A stretch of DNA of 37,837 bases, from contig NZ_CALHVN010000014.1 of NCBI RefSeq assembly GCF_938039245.1, positions 1-37,837 of the forward strand, in the 5' to 3' direction. The translations under genes and the position numbers were made by a program. The DNA is from an uncultured Campylobacter sp. (GTDB taxonomy: Bacteria; Campylobacterota; Campylobacteria; Campylobacterales; Campylobacteraceae). Of the stretch, positions 16,745 through 24,994 are shown in pieces (the first letter of the stretch is position 1; each line of letters starts with the position of its first letter). The notes beneath the pieces are model-generated. The model did not search any database. It was not told where the DNA came from and worked only from the letters and a program-made list of their open reading frames with translations.

Positions 16745-17383
16745 TTGAAAAAGATTGTTTTAACGGCGATTTTAGTCGCAGTGGCTTTTGGCGGGGATTT
16801 TGAGGAGGCTGCCAAAGCGCATATAAAAGCATACGATACCCAGCGCAGTATGGATTTGTTTGAAAAGTCGTGCAGTAGCGAGAAAAACGGCGCAGGCTGC
16901 TATTTAGCGGCGTTTTTGGGCGAACAAAACGGCAAATTTAGCGACGAGGACGGCAGCAAAAAAGCGTTTGCCCTATATGAAAAAGCTTGCGGGCTCGGCG
17001 ATATGGACGGATGCGCGGCCGTAGCGGGGGCTTACGACGGTAACTCGTTATGGGGCGTAGTCGAGTCGGATTACGAAAAGGCGGCGGGACTTTACGAAAA
17101 AGCCTGCGAGGGCGGAGTCGGCGAGGCGTGCGTGAGAGCGGCCGCGCACGGTAACGGCGAATACGGCGGCACAAAAGATCCGCAAAAAGCCCGCAAATAC
17201 TACAGGCTAGCTTGCGACTACAAAGACGCGCAGGGTTGTTACGCTCTAGCCCGCGGACATGAAAAGGCGGATCAAGGCGCAAAAGACGATAAAAAGGCGA
17301 TGGAGCTTTACGGCCTTTCTTGCGACTATGGATACGATATGGGCTGCGCGAAATTTAGGGAACTTGTTAAAAAGACGAAGTAA
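16745..17383 (+). CDS. Hcp-like Sel1-repeat protein, tandem copy 3
   Basis: A 212-residue paralogue of copies 1 and 2, starting at TTG with a strong AGGAGG (16734-16739). Signal peptide MKKIVLTAILVAVAFG, then five SLR units (CSSEKNGAGC, CGLGDMDGC, CEGGVGEAC, CDYKDAQGC, CDYGYDMGC). It is closer to copy 1 than to copy 2: CxxGDMDGC, GGVG-AC and CDYG occur at matching places in both. The gene ends the run and is followed by a hairpin. Periplasmic scaffold or interaction role is inferred from the family only. Confidence 0.88.
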   Translation: MKKIVLTAILVAVAFGGDFEEAAKAHIKAYDTQRSMDLFEKSCSSEKNGAGCYLAAFLGEQNGKFSDEDGSKKAFALYEKACGLGDMDGCAAVAGAYDGNSLWGVVESDYEKAAGLYEKACEGGVGEACVRAAAHGNGEYGGTKDPQKARKYYRLACDYKDAQGCYALARGHEKADQGAKDDKKAMELYGLSCDYGYDMGCAKFRELVKKTK

Positions 17384-17389
17384 GATTTC

Positions 17390-17425
17390 GCGCCTCGCTA
17401 GATTTCTGGCTGCTGGGCGAGGTGC
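17390..17425. terminator. Hairpin between convergent genes
   Basis: GCGCCTCGC (17390-17398) pairs with GCGAGGTGC (17417-17425), nine base pairs with one G-U, around an 18-base loop. It lies just after the third Sel1 gene and before the end of the convergent membrane-protein gene. No strong T tract, so the call is tentative. Confidence 0.4.
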
Positions 17426-17435
17426 AGATTTAAAT

Positions 17436-18239
17436 TTATGGAAAAATACTTTGTGTAAGTTTGTTTTTTCTTTTGCTAAATACTATTAACTCTGTTTTTG
17501 CCTTGCTTATGTTTATACCTTTATTTAACAAAAAGTATCGTTTGATTTCTAGATATTCTTGCGTTACGGTTATAAAAATATTTATTATCGTGCCGTCTTT
17601 AAAATATATTGCCAAGCGGTCATACAGTAATCTATTAAAGCATATGCTGCCCTGCAATGCGCAAATAATGCTCTTTGGCAAAAAGAAAATCGCGATAAAC
17701 AATATAGCTATGATTATAAAATCATTAAACATAAACATCGTCATTGCGAGGGTAACGACGAATATACAAATATAAAATAACTCTTTTGAAATCGGAAAAT
17801 ACGGCGGCAAAGAGTTTCTTATATCGGCATTTTTTGAAATATCGGTAATTTGATCCAAATTTATCCTAACAATCCTTACATTATCCACCTCTATGGATAT
17901 GGAATTTTGATTAAATATTATAAAACGCTTGCTAAAAGGGCTATCTTGCTCAATAACCCTAATAAACGGTATGACTATAAGAAATATAGCGATGAAGGGG
18001 AAATCATCCGTTTCTAGCGGTTTTTTTAGATCAAATGCGCTTAGTATCCCAAGCTGGGCTGCGACTAGAACAAAAATCAACAAACCAAACTGGATAACGA
18101 TTATCAAAGCGCTATGATCTTTAATAATCAACGGCTCTTTGTCGTAATCTCTTGCAAATTTGCCCGAGCCTGAATTTATCAAATTTGAGTCTTGAAAGTC
18201 GCTGTTTAAATTTGAAGTTTGTTCGTTTGTCGTATTCAA
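17436..18239 (-). CDS. Hypothetical membrane protein
   Basis: I do not recognise this 267-residue protein. Residues 1-40 are hydrophilic and Asn/Ser-rich with no signal peptide. Four hydrophobic segments are visible: about 43-66 and 77-95 as a pair, and about 152-175 plus 176-195 as a second pair. Between the pairs is a soluble segment (about 100-150) and the C-terminal 70 residues are soluble and basic, a layout like small PH-domain or stress-response membrane proteins, which is only a resemblance. Start is TTG with AGGAGT upstream (18246-18251 region). The gene is A+T-rich (many ATA and ATT codons) compared with its neighbours, suggesting a different origin. Confidence 0.65.
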   Translation of the reverse strand: MNTTNEQTSNLNSDFQDSNLINSGSGKFARDYDKEPLIIKDHSALIIVIQFGLLIFVLVAAQLGILSAFDLKKPLETDDFPFIAIFLIVIPFIRVIEQDSPFSKRFIIFNQNSISIEVDNVRIVRINLDQITDISKNADIRNSLPPYFPISKELFYICIFVVTLAMTMFMFNDFIIIAILFIAIFFLPKSIICALQGSICFNRLLYDRLAIYFKDGTIINIFITVTQEYLEIKRYFLLNKGINISKAKTELIVFSKRKNKLTQSIFP

Positions 18240-18845
18240 ATTTTACTCCTTTAAATCGCTATCGCTTTGGTTTTTGGTCGGCGGTTTTTAAAACGCCGAA
18301 AATATCAATCCGAAATATATGCTGTTTTAAAAACTGCCCGAGATTTTGAGCTAAATTCGTCGCCGTCTCATCCGCTCGCTCAAATTTGTTTTCAAAGTAA
18401 GCAAGCTTAAATTTAGCGTAAAATTTGATATTAGCGATTTAAATTGCCAAGGCTAACAAACCTCAAATCGTATGTCAAGCTTGCTAAATTTAATACGTCA
18501 AATTTAGCCGAGCGGTTTAAATTTGACGTCAAATTCGGTAGCCTCAAGCCGTCTTAAAATTTGGCGCCGAGCCGATAAGGCTTTAAAATTTAAAGCTCAA
18601 ATTTCAGCATCAAACCGTACCGCCGAATTTAGCCGCAAAGGCTCAAATTTGCCGCCAAACCCTGCAATCAAATTTGATCCTGAAAAAGCTCAAATTTAGC
18701 GCCGGGCAAAGCGGTCAAATTTAGCCCAGCAGCCCAAATTTGACGCGCCGAGCAAACGGGCTCCAGCTTAAATTTGCCGCACTTACCGAACTTATTTTGC
18801 TCAAATTCGGCGCTAAATTTACCGCCGTGCTTAGCTCAAATTTAC
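18240..18845. repeat. Non-coding stretch with dense AAATTT words
   Basis: No supported gene. By my count the word AAATTT occurs 17 times between 18381 and 18845, often as CTCAAATTTAGC or GTCAAATTTGAC, and related RAATTY words (AAATTC, GAATTT) add at least four more. Spacing is irregular, about 15-50 bases, and the sequence between words is not conserved. The ribosome site of the gene ending leftwards is at its left edge; the AsmA-like gene ends at its right edge. Confidence 0.75.
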
Positions 18846-21443
18846 CTAAAACAGCCCCTTGAGAAGCCCTTTTATCGCATCTTTTTTGGCGTCTTTTTTC
18901 GCATCGCCCGTGGTGCCGTTTTCGTCGTCTTTGCCGAATTTCTTATCCAAAAATCTATCGAGCTCCTTAACCGCCTTGCCCTTTAGGTAGTCCGAGCCGA
19001 TCGTGTATTTCGGGTTGTCGCTGGTGCCCGTGACGGTGATGTCGATGTCGGTTTTTTCGTAGTTCATCTTTATCGGTACGTTTACGGCTTTGGTTGCCAT
19101 GTCGTATTTGCCGCTAGCTACCGAAACGTGGCTTCTAGTCGCGTTCATATCGGCGTTAAAGTCGATTAGGTTTTTGTTTATCGTACCTTTTATTTTGCTG
19201 TTTTTGTAGATTTCGCTTGTTATGTCGCGCCCCGTGAAGGTCCTTACCTGCTCGGTAAAATCGGTCTTTGCAAGCTTGCCGTCATTTACGGCGACGTCAA
19301 ATTTACCTTTTTGCGAGACGAGATTATAGTCCATCGTCATATCGCCGGTGCCGTCGTATACGTGCGAGAGGCCCAAAAAGTCGGTGAGGCCTTTGACGGT
19401 GAAGCTTTTTAAATTTGCGTTTAGGATGTCGTCTTTTAAGACCGCTTTAAGATCGCCGTTAAAGAGTCGCGAATTTACGTTCGCACTTAGCTTTTCGCCC
19501 GTTTTAGTCGCGTCGCCGATAACTAGCAAAGGCCCATAAAGCGGCCTCCCGACCAAAAACTCGATCTCTTTTAGCTCTCTTATGCTAAGCTCAAAGTCCG
19601 CCTTTGCCGAGCCGCTTTCAAGCTCGTAGTCGCCTTTTAGATTTTTTAGCGCGATTAGGTTTTTGTTTGCGTTTGAGACGAGGTTTGCTACCGCGTCAAA
19701 TTTAGCCTTGCCGCCGTTTATAGCGACATCCGCGTTAGCGTCGAATTTCGTGCCGCTTGGGAAGCGTTTATCTAGCTCTTTTGCTACGACGGCGCTGTTT
19801 ACGATACCGTTTTTGACGTTAAATTTAGCCGTACCGCTGAGATTTTTCGGATCCAGCCCGCTTAGGTTTATGGATCCGTCGATCACTGCGTCGGCGTAGT
19901 TTGGCAGCGCAGCCAGCGTAAATGCGTCTTTGAGCGAAAGCGCGCTTAAATTTGCCGTTAGTTTTTCGTTTTTGAGGATCGCATCTATCTTGCCGCCTAG
20001 AGCGTTTGCGTTTAGATCTAGCTCGCTAAGCGCGCCCTTTGCGAGTTTTGCCGCACCTTTGACGTCCACTTTGCCCGATAGTTTTTTGCCGATTAGCTCT
20101 TCAAATTTGCCCAGATCATCGATACCTGCGTCAAATTTGACGTCCGCATTTTTGTCATCCAGTCCGTAAACGCCGCTTAGACTCTTTAGTTTTAAAAGTT
20201 CGGAGTTTAGCGAGGCGTCAAATTTGGCTTTCGAGCTTGCCACGTCGGCGTTTGCGTTTAGTTCAAAGGCTAAAGGTTTGCTCAAATTTATCTCCCTTGC
20301 GACCTGTTTTAGCTCAGCCGGATTTAGCCGCGCGTTTTTGGTAGCAAGCTTAACAGAACCGGAGATATTTTGCGTGTTGTGCACGTCGTTTAGCACCGCT
20401 TCGCCGCTGATCGTTCCGCCGACAAATGCCGGGAAAGCGGCGATTTTAACTAGTTCGTCAAGCTTTAGCGAGCTGATTTTGGCTATTAGTTTGCCGCCGT
20501 TTAGCACCGCATCGACGTTACCGCCAAATCCCTCGATCTTGACGTCGAAGTTTTTTAGCTCGCCGGCGGTGGCTATGACGTTGCCGTTTGCTTTAAACGC
20601 TCCGCTAAGTTTTTGCCCCACGACGGGCTCAAATTTAGCCAGATCGTCCACGATGAGCTTGACGTCGCTGCTTAGGGTGTTTGAGTTTGGATCGTAGATC
20701 GTCTTGTCGCTGCCGATCGTCGCTAGCGGCGTGATCACCGCGCTTTTGGCGTTTACGATACCGTCTTTTACGTCTGCTACGACTTTGCCGTTTGCGGCGA
20801 AATTTGACGGTAGAGTGACGTTAAAATCCTTTGCGATGAGCGCGTTATCGGTTTTGACGTCCAAGATATCGATATTTGCGGTGCCGTTTGGCTTGCCGCC
20901 GCTTTCTAAGATATTTGCGACGGCGGAGATTTTACCGTGCGCGTAGATAGGCTGGCCGGCTAGCGCTAGAGCTTTTTCGACCTGTAAATTTTTAGCGTCG
21001 AGCTTTAAAGAAAGCGGCTTGTAGTCCTTTAAGTTTGCGTCGAAACTAACGTTTGAGCCTAGCATTTGGCCTACTCCGCTAGCGGTGAAATCGCTAAATT
21101 TGCCCTTTGCGATGCCTGAGATTTTCATAGCTTCGCTTAGCTTGACGCCCAGGCTTTTTAGGTCGCTAACGGCGACGTCGTATTTTAGATCGAGGTTTTG
21201 CGAGAAAATCGAAAGCCCGCCGTTTACGTTCGCCGCGATCTCGCCGTTTACGTTAGCTACGATATCTACGCTCGTCGGACGGATCTGAAATTTGTCAAAT
21301 TTGACATCAAATCCGCTTTTTTCTTTAATTATATTTTCAGCGTAGGATTTAACAAAACCGTTGCCAAAATCCGTAAAGGCCGCGACGTAAGCCGCGATAA
21401 GCAAAGCAAAAACCAGTCCGAGCAGGGCGCCTAAAATTTTCAT
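18846..21443 (-). CDS. Large AsmA-like periplasmic protein with internal repeats
   Basis: An 865-residue protein with an N-terminal membrane anchor (about 3-25) and a long beta-rich periplasmic body, like AsmA/TamB-type envelope proteins thought to bridge the membranes and move lipids. At least three and probably four modules of about 190 residues can be aligned by eye: KFEPVVGQKLSG, KFEELIGKKLSG and EIEFLVGRPLYG begin equivalent blocks, each followed by GG-VDAVL/GG-IDAIL/GDLKAVL. The end is a charged linker (DDENGTTGDAKKDAKKD) and an amphipathic KGLLKGLF. AAAGGAT precedes the ATG. It diverges from groES, as I recall for Cj1219c in C. jejuni. Two D/E-X-N-X-S/T sequons (DMNAT, DENGT) are present. 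Confidence 0.75.
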   Translation of the reverse strand: MKILGALLGLVFALLIAAYVAAFTDFGNGFVKSYAENIIKEKSGFDVKFDKFQIRPTSVDIVANVNGEIAANVNGGLSIFSQNLDLKYDVAVSDLKSLGVKLSEAMKISGIAKGKFSDFTASGVGQMLGSNVSFDANLKDYKPLSLKLDAKNLQVEKALALAGQPIYAHGKISAVANILESGGKPNGTANIDILDVKTDNALIAKDFNVTLPSNFAANGKVVADVKDGIVNAKSAVITPLATIGSDKTIYDPNSNTLSSDVKLIVDDLAKFEPVVGQKLSGAFKANGNVIATAGELKNFDVKIEGFGGNVDAVLNGGKLIAKISSLKLDELVKIAAFPAFVGGTISGEAVLNDVHNTQNISGSVKLATKNARLNPAELKQVAREINLSKPLAFELNANADVASSKAKFDASLNSELLKLKSLSGVYGLDDKNADVKFDAGIDDLGKFEELIGKKLSGKVDVKGAAKLAKGALSELDLNANALGGKIDAILKNEKLTANLSALSLKDAFTLAALPNYADAVIDGSINLSGLDPKNLSGTAKFNVKNGIVNSAVVAKELDKRFPSGTKFDANADVAINGGKAKFDAVANLVSNANKNLIALKNLKGDYELESGSAKADFELSIRELKEIEFLVGRPLYGPLLVIGDATKTGEKLSANVNSRLFNGDLKAVLKDDILNANLKSFTVKGLTDFLGLSHVYDGTGDMTMDYNLVSQKGKFDVAVNDGKLAKTDFTEQVRTFTGRDITSEIYKNSKIKGTINKNLIDFNADMNATRSHVSVASGKYDMATKAVNVPIKMNYEKTDIDITVTGTSDNPKYTIGSDYLKGKAVKELDRFLDKKFGKDDENGTTGDAKKDAKKDAIKGLLKGLF

Positions 21444-21527
21444 CGTCTATCCTTTAGATTTAGTTTAATTTTATTATGAAACTTGAGCCGGTTATACTAA
21501 GACTTGTTAAGAATTTTAGCTAAATTA

Positions 21528-21556
21528 TTGACAAATTCTAAAAATTTGACTATAAT
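21528..21556 (+). promoter_or_regulatory. Sigma-70 promoter of groESL
   Basis: TTGACA (21528-21533), a 17-base spacer and TATAAT (21551-21556): both boxes match consensus, which is unusual in Campylobacter where -35 boxes are mostly absent. Transcription would start near 21562-21563, inside the CIRCE-like element. Confidence 0.85.
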
Positions 21557-21557
21557 T

Positions 21558-21584
21558 TCATCACTCAAAACAAAAGAGTGCTAA
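21558..21584 (+). promoter_or_regulatory. CIRCE-like HrcA operator
   Basis: The right arm GAGTGCTAA (21576-21584) is the exact CIRCE half-site, the spacer is the standard nine bases, and the left arm TCATCACTC (21558-21566) matches TTAGCACTC at seven of nine positions. It begins two bases after the -10 box, so HrcA bound here would block initiation. HrcA itself is not in the window. Confidence 0.82.
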
Positions 21585-21615
21585 AAAAGTAAAATCAAAC
21601 CATAAAGGATGAATC

Positions 21616-21876
21616 ATGAATTTTCAACCGTTAGGCAAACGAGTCTTAGTCGAGCGTCTTGAGGACGTCAAAACGACCGCTTCGGGCATCATTATACCCG
21701 ATAATGCAAAAGAAAAACCTTTAAGCGGCAAGGTTTTGGCGGTATCAAGCGAGGTAGAAGGCGTGAGCGTGGGCGATAGCGTAGTTTTCGCAAAATACGG
21801 CGGCACCGAGGTCGTGCTTGATGGTAAAACATATTTGGTTCTAAAAATCGAAGATGTTTTAGGCGTTTTAAAATAA
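21616..21876 (+). CDS. groES: Co-chaperonin GroES
   Basis: An 86-residue Hsp10 that caps the GroEL ring. It starts MNFQPLGKRVLVERLE, has the mobile loop (TTASGIIIPDNAKEKP, about 20-35), VGDSVVFAKYGGTEV, and ends LVLKIEDVLGVL. AAAGGA is at 21604-21609. The length is that of short epsilonproteobacterial GroES without the H. pylori metal-binding tail. First gene of the groESL operon, 21 bases before groEL. Confidence 0.98.
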   Translation: MNFQPLGKRVLVERLEDVKTTASGIIIPDNAKEKPLSGKVLAVSSEVEGVSVGDSVVFAKYGGTEVVLDGKTYLVLKIEDVLGVLK

Positions 21877-21897
21877 TCTAAATTTAAAGGAATAAAA

Positions 21898-23532
21898 ATG
21901 GCAAAAGAGATATTTTTTTCAGACGAGGCTAGGAACAAACTATACGAAGGCGTTAGAAAACTAAACGACGCTGTAAAAGTAACGATGGGGCCTCGCGGCA
22001 GAAACGTGCTAGTGCAAAAGAGTTTCGGCGCTCCAGCGATCACTAAAGACGGCGTGAGCGTAGCTAAAGAGGTCGAGCTAAAAGACGCTCTAGAAAACAT
22101 GGGCGCAGGCCTAGTAAAAGAAGTCGCTAGTAAAACAAACGATGAGGCGGGCGATGGCACGACTACGGCTACGGTTTTGGCGCACTCTATCTTTAAAGAG
22201 GGTCTAAGAAACATCACCGCAGGCGCAAATCCGGTCGAGGTAAAACGCGGTATGGATAAAGAGGCCGCAGCTATAATCGCCGAGCTAAAAAGCCTATCGC
22301 GCAAAGTAACCGATAAAAAAGAGATCGCGCAAGTAGCCACTATCTCAGCAAATTCAGACTCTGCTATCGGCGGACTGATAGCTGATGCGATGGAAAAAGT
22401 CGGCAAAGACGGCGTCATTACCGTCGAGGAAGCAAAATCCATCCACGACGAGCTAAACGTGGTCGAGGGTATGCAGTTTGACCGCGGATATCTAAGCCCG
22501 TACTTCATCACAAACGCTGAAAAGATGCAGGTTGAACTAAGCAATCCGTTCATATTGCTATTTGATAAGAAGATTACAAATTTAAAAGATCTACTACCTG
22601 TGCTTGAGCAGATCCAAAAAACAGGCAAACCGCTACTAATCATCGCTGAAGATATCGAGGGTGAGGCGCTTGCGACGCTAGTAGTAAACAAACTTCGCGG
22701 CGTACTAAACATCTCTGCGGTTAAGGCTCCTGGCTTTGGCGATCGTAGAAAAGCGATGCTTGAGGATATTGCGATACTAACAGGCGGCGAAGTAGTGAGC
22801 GAAGAGCTAGGAAGAACGCTAGAAAGCGCAACCCTAAGCGACCTAGGTCAAGCTTCAAGCGTCATCATCGACAAGGATAACACCACTATCGTAAACGGCG
22901 CAGGCGAGAAATCGGCAATCGATGCTAGAATCATCCAGATAAAAGCTCAAATCGCGGAAACTACGAGCGACTACGATAAAGAAAAACTACAAGAGCGCCT
23001 AGCTAAGCTAAGCGGCGGCGTAGCGGTTATCAAGGTCGGCGCTGCTACCGAGACCGAGATGAAAGAGAAAAAAGACCGCGTGGACGACGCTCTAAGCGCG
23101 ACTAAAGCGGCCGTAGAAGAGGGCATCGTGATCGGCGGCGGCGCTGCGTTTATCAAAGCGAGCGCAAAAGTAGATCTAAAACTAAGCGGCGACGAAGCTA
23201 TCGGCGCAGATATCGTAAGACGCGCTCTAACCGCTCCGCTACGCCAGATCGCTGAAAATGCGGGCTTTGACGCGGGCGTAGTGGCAAATTCCGTAAGCGT
23301 TAGCAAAGACGATAACTACGGCTTTAATGCGGCTACGGGCGAGTATGTGGATATGTTTAAAGCCGGTATCATCGACCCGGTCAAGGTCGAGCGCGTGGCT
23401 CTTCAAAACGCGGTCAGCGTGGCGAGCTTGCTCTTAACCACTGAAGCTACCATAAGCGAGCTAAAAGAGGATAAACCGATGCCTGCGATGCCTGATATGG
23501 GCGGCATGGGCGGCATGGGCGGAATGATGTAA
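21898..23532 (+). CDS. groEL: Chaperonin GroEL
   Basis: A 544-residue 60-kDa chaperonin that forms the double-ring folding chamber. Visible landmarks: ATP-binding GPRGRNVL and GDGTTTATVLAHSI (about 85-95), apical domain GYLSPYFITN, the VKAPGFGDRRKAML block, GGVAVIKVGAATETEMKEKK and GIVIGGGAAF, and the C-terminal GGM-repeat tail. AAAGGA supports the ATG. Second gene of the operon controlled by the promoter and CIRCE-like site upstream of groES. A hairpin follows 12 bases after the stop. Confidence 0.98.
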   Translation: MAKEIFFSDEARNKLYEGVRKLNDAVKVTMGPRGRNVLVQKSFGAPAITKDGVSVAKEVELKDALENMGAGLVKEVASKTNDEAGDGTTTATVLAHSIFKEGLRNITAGANPVEVKRGMDKEAAAIIAELKSLSRKVTDKKEIAQVATISANSDSAIGGLIADAMEKVGKDGVITVEEAKSIHDELNVVEGMQFDRGYLSPYFITNAEKMQVELSNPFILLFDKKITNLKDLLPVLEQIQKTGKPLLIIAEDIEGEALATLVVNKLRGVLNISAVKAPGFGDRRKAMLEDIAILTGGEVVSEELGRTLESATLSDLGQASSVIIDKDNTTIVNGAGEKSAIDARIIQIKAQIAETTSDYDKEKLQERLAKLSGGVAVIKVGAATETEMKEKKDRVDDALSATKAAVEEGIVIGGGAAFIKASAKVDLKLSGDEAIGADIVRRALTAPLRQIAENAGFDAGVVANSVSVSKDDNYGFNAATGEYVDMFKAGIIDPVKVERVALQNAVSVASLLLTTEATISELKEDKPMPAMPDMGGMGGMGGMM

Positions 23533-23543
23533 TACGCCTTTAT

Positions 23544-23569
23544 CTGCGGAGAGCTTTGGCTTTCCGCAG
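23544..23569 (+). terminator. groESL terminator-like hairpin
   Basis: CTGCGGAGAGC and GCTTTCCGCAG form an 11-pair stem (one G-U) with a TTTG loop, 12 bases after the groEL stop. The following ATTTCT is only a weak T run. Position and stem quality argue for a terminator separating groESL from the glycan operon. Confidence 0.65.
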
Positions 23570-23848
23570 GATTTCTCGTAAAGACGACTCTTAAATTTAC
23601 TAAAAATTTAAACCTACTTTAAATCTCCTAGCGGCCGTAAATTTGACGAGATTTTAGGCTTAAGCGGCTAAAACGTCCAAAATATACGCATAAATTCCTA
23701 CGTCTAAAAATGATTTAAAATTAATTATTATTTAACTGAAATTTGTATAAAATAGTTCTGAATCTAGCGTAAGGGCGATCTTTTAAGGCGGCTAAATTTA
23801 AATGGAAAATCCGAATTTGGCGAATGCTAGGCTGGAAAGAATGATTTA
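23570..23848 (+). promoter_or_regulatory. Leader region of the polysaccharide operon
   Basis: A+T-rich, with a candidate -10 box TATAAA preceded by TTTG (23746-23751) and no clear -35. It would give a leader of about 90 bases before wecB. A 15-codon ORF lies at its end (23802-23849). No JUMPStart/ops-like element was recognised. Confidence 0.4.
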
Positions 23849-23849
23849 A
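23802..23849 (+). CDS. Possible leader peptide before wecB
   Basis: Fifteen codons (MENPNLANARLERMI) ending TAA, which overlaps the wecB start as TAATG. Its own ribosome site is poor (AAGG about 13 bases upstream). It could be a coupling peptide that loads ribosomes onto wecB, the remnant of a lost gene, or chance. Confidence 0.25.
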   Translation: MENPNLANARLERMI

Positions 23850-24994
23850 TGATAAAAAAAATACTAATAGTCTTTGGCACCAGACCGGAAGCCATAAAAA
23901 TGGCGCCCTTGGTAAAAGAATTTAAAAAAAATAGCGAATTTGACGTCAAGGTTTGCGTCACGGCTCAACACAGACAGATGTTAGATCAAGTTCTTGAGAT
24001 ATTTGGCATAGTTCCAGATTATGATTTAGAAATTATGCGAGCGGGGCAGGATCTGTACGATCTGACGTCTAGGATTTTGCTAAAGATACGAGATGTTTTA
24101 GATGATTTTAAACCGGATATAGTATTTGTCCACGGCGATACTACTACCGCTAGCATAGCTTCTTTGGCCGCTTTTTACAAGCAGATTAAAGTAGCTCACG
24201 TAGAGGCGGGGTTAAGAACGGGGGATATTTATTCGCCTTTTCCAGAGGAGATAAACAGACAGTTAGTCGATATAATCGCAAGCTATCACTTTGCCCCTAC
24301 AAATTTATCGAAACAAAATCTCATAAAAGAAAATAAAAGTCCAAAAAATATCGTCGTAACCGGAAATACCGTCATCGACGCGCTTTTTTTGCTGCTTGAA
24401 AGGATGCAAAAAGATAGCGGGCTAAAAGATAAAATTTTAACATCTCTAAATGCGAAATACGATACTAACCGCGGTAAAAAAATCATACTCGTAACCGGCC
24501 ATAGAAGGGAAAATTTCGGCGATGGATTTATAAATATCTGCGAGGCTTTAAAGACCCTAGCGATCAAAAATCCAAACGTCGATATAGTCTATCCCGTTCA
24601 TCTAAATCCAAACGTCCAAGAGCCCGTAAAGAAAATTTTATCCGGTATCGGTAACGTCCGCCTCATAGCGCCTCTAGAGTACGGCGAATTTGTTTATCTT
24701 ATGAACAAGGCGCATTTTATCATAACAGATAGCGGCGGGATACAAGAGGAAGCGCCAAGTCTCGGTAAACCCGTGCTTGTAATGAGAAATACAACCGAAA
24801 GACCCGAGGCTATAGAGGCCGGCTCGGTAAAACTCGTTGGCGTTGATAAGAAAAATATAGTATCGCAGGCTCAAATTTTACTCGACGACGACGAAATTTA
24901 TCAAAAGATGTCTCAGTCGCGAAGTCCATACGGCGACGGTAAAGCTAGCGTTAAGATAGTAGAATTTATAAAAAATTTAAGATCGGAGAGATGA
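23849..24994 (+). CDS. wecB: UDP-N-acetylglucosamine 2-epimerase (non-hydrolysing)
   Basis: Interconverts UDP-GlcNAc and UDP-ManNAc, the first step towards ManNAc(A)-containing glycans. The 381-residue protein shows the whole family pattern: FGTRPEAIKMAPLVKE at the start, VCVTAQHRQMLDQ, VHGDTTT, HVEAGLRTGD, PFPEEINRQLVD, TGNTVIDAL, TGHRRENFG and the C-terminal TDSGGIQEEAPSLGKP with the catalytic-site residues. It is the first gene of the polysaccharide operon and overlaps wecC by four bases (ATGA). The ATG at 23849 has GGAAAG about ten bases upstream, a loose fit, which is why a coupling ORF is considered. Confidence 0.96.
   Translation: MIKKILIVFGTRPEAIKMAPLVKEFKKNSEFDVKVCVTAQHRQMLDQVLEIFGIVPDYDLEIMRAGQDLYDLTSRILLKIRDVLDDFKPDIVFVHGDTTTASIASLAAFYKQIKVAHVEAGLRTGDIYSPFPEEINRQLVDIIASYHFAPTNLSKQNLIKENKSPKNIVVTGNTVIDALFLLLERMQKDSGLKDKILTSLNAKYDTNRGKKIILVTGHRRENFGDGFINICEALKTLAIKNPNVDIVYPVHLNPNVQEPVKKILSGIGNVRLIAPLEYGEFVYLMNKAHFIITDSGGIQEEAPSLGKPVLVMRNTTERPEAIEAGSVKLVGVDKKNIVSQAQILLDDDEIYQKMSQSRSPYGDGKASVKIVEFIKNLRSER

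Noticed and set aside
17259..17489. 76-codon plus-strand ORF across the end of the third Sel1 gene
   Set aside because: Most of it is another frame of a supported gene and the rest crosses a hairpin and the convergent gene.
18346..18845. CRISPR array
   Set aside because: The repeated word is only six to twelve bases and spacing is irregular; no constant repeat of 23 bases or more and no cas gene.
20224..20697. Plus-strand ORFs opposite the AsmA-like gene (several between 19348 and 21434)
   Set aside because: All low-complexity Ser/Ala/Phe shadows of the repeated minus-strand gene.
21624..22712. Long minus-strand ORF (362 codons) opposite groES and groEL
   Set aside because: Serine/threonine/phenylalanine-rich shadow of two certain genes; it spans the intergenic ribosome site and has no start signal.
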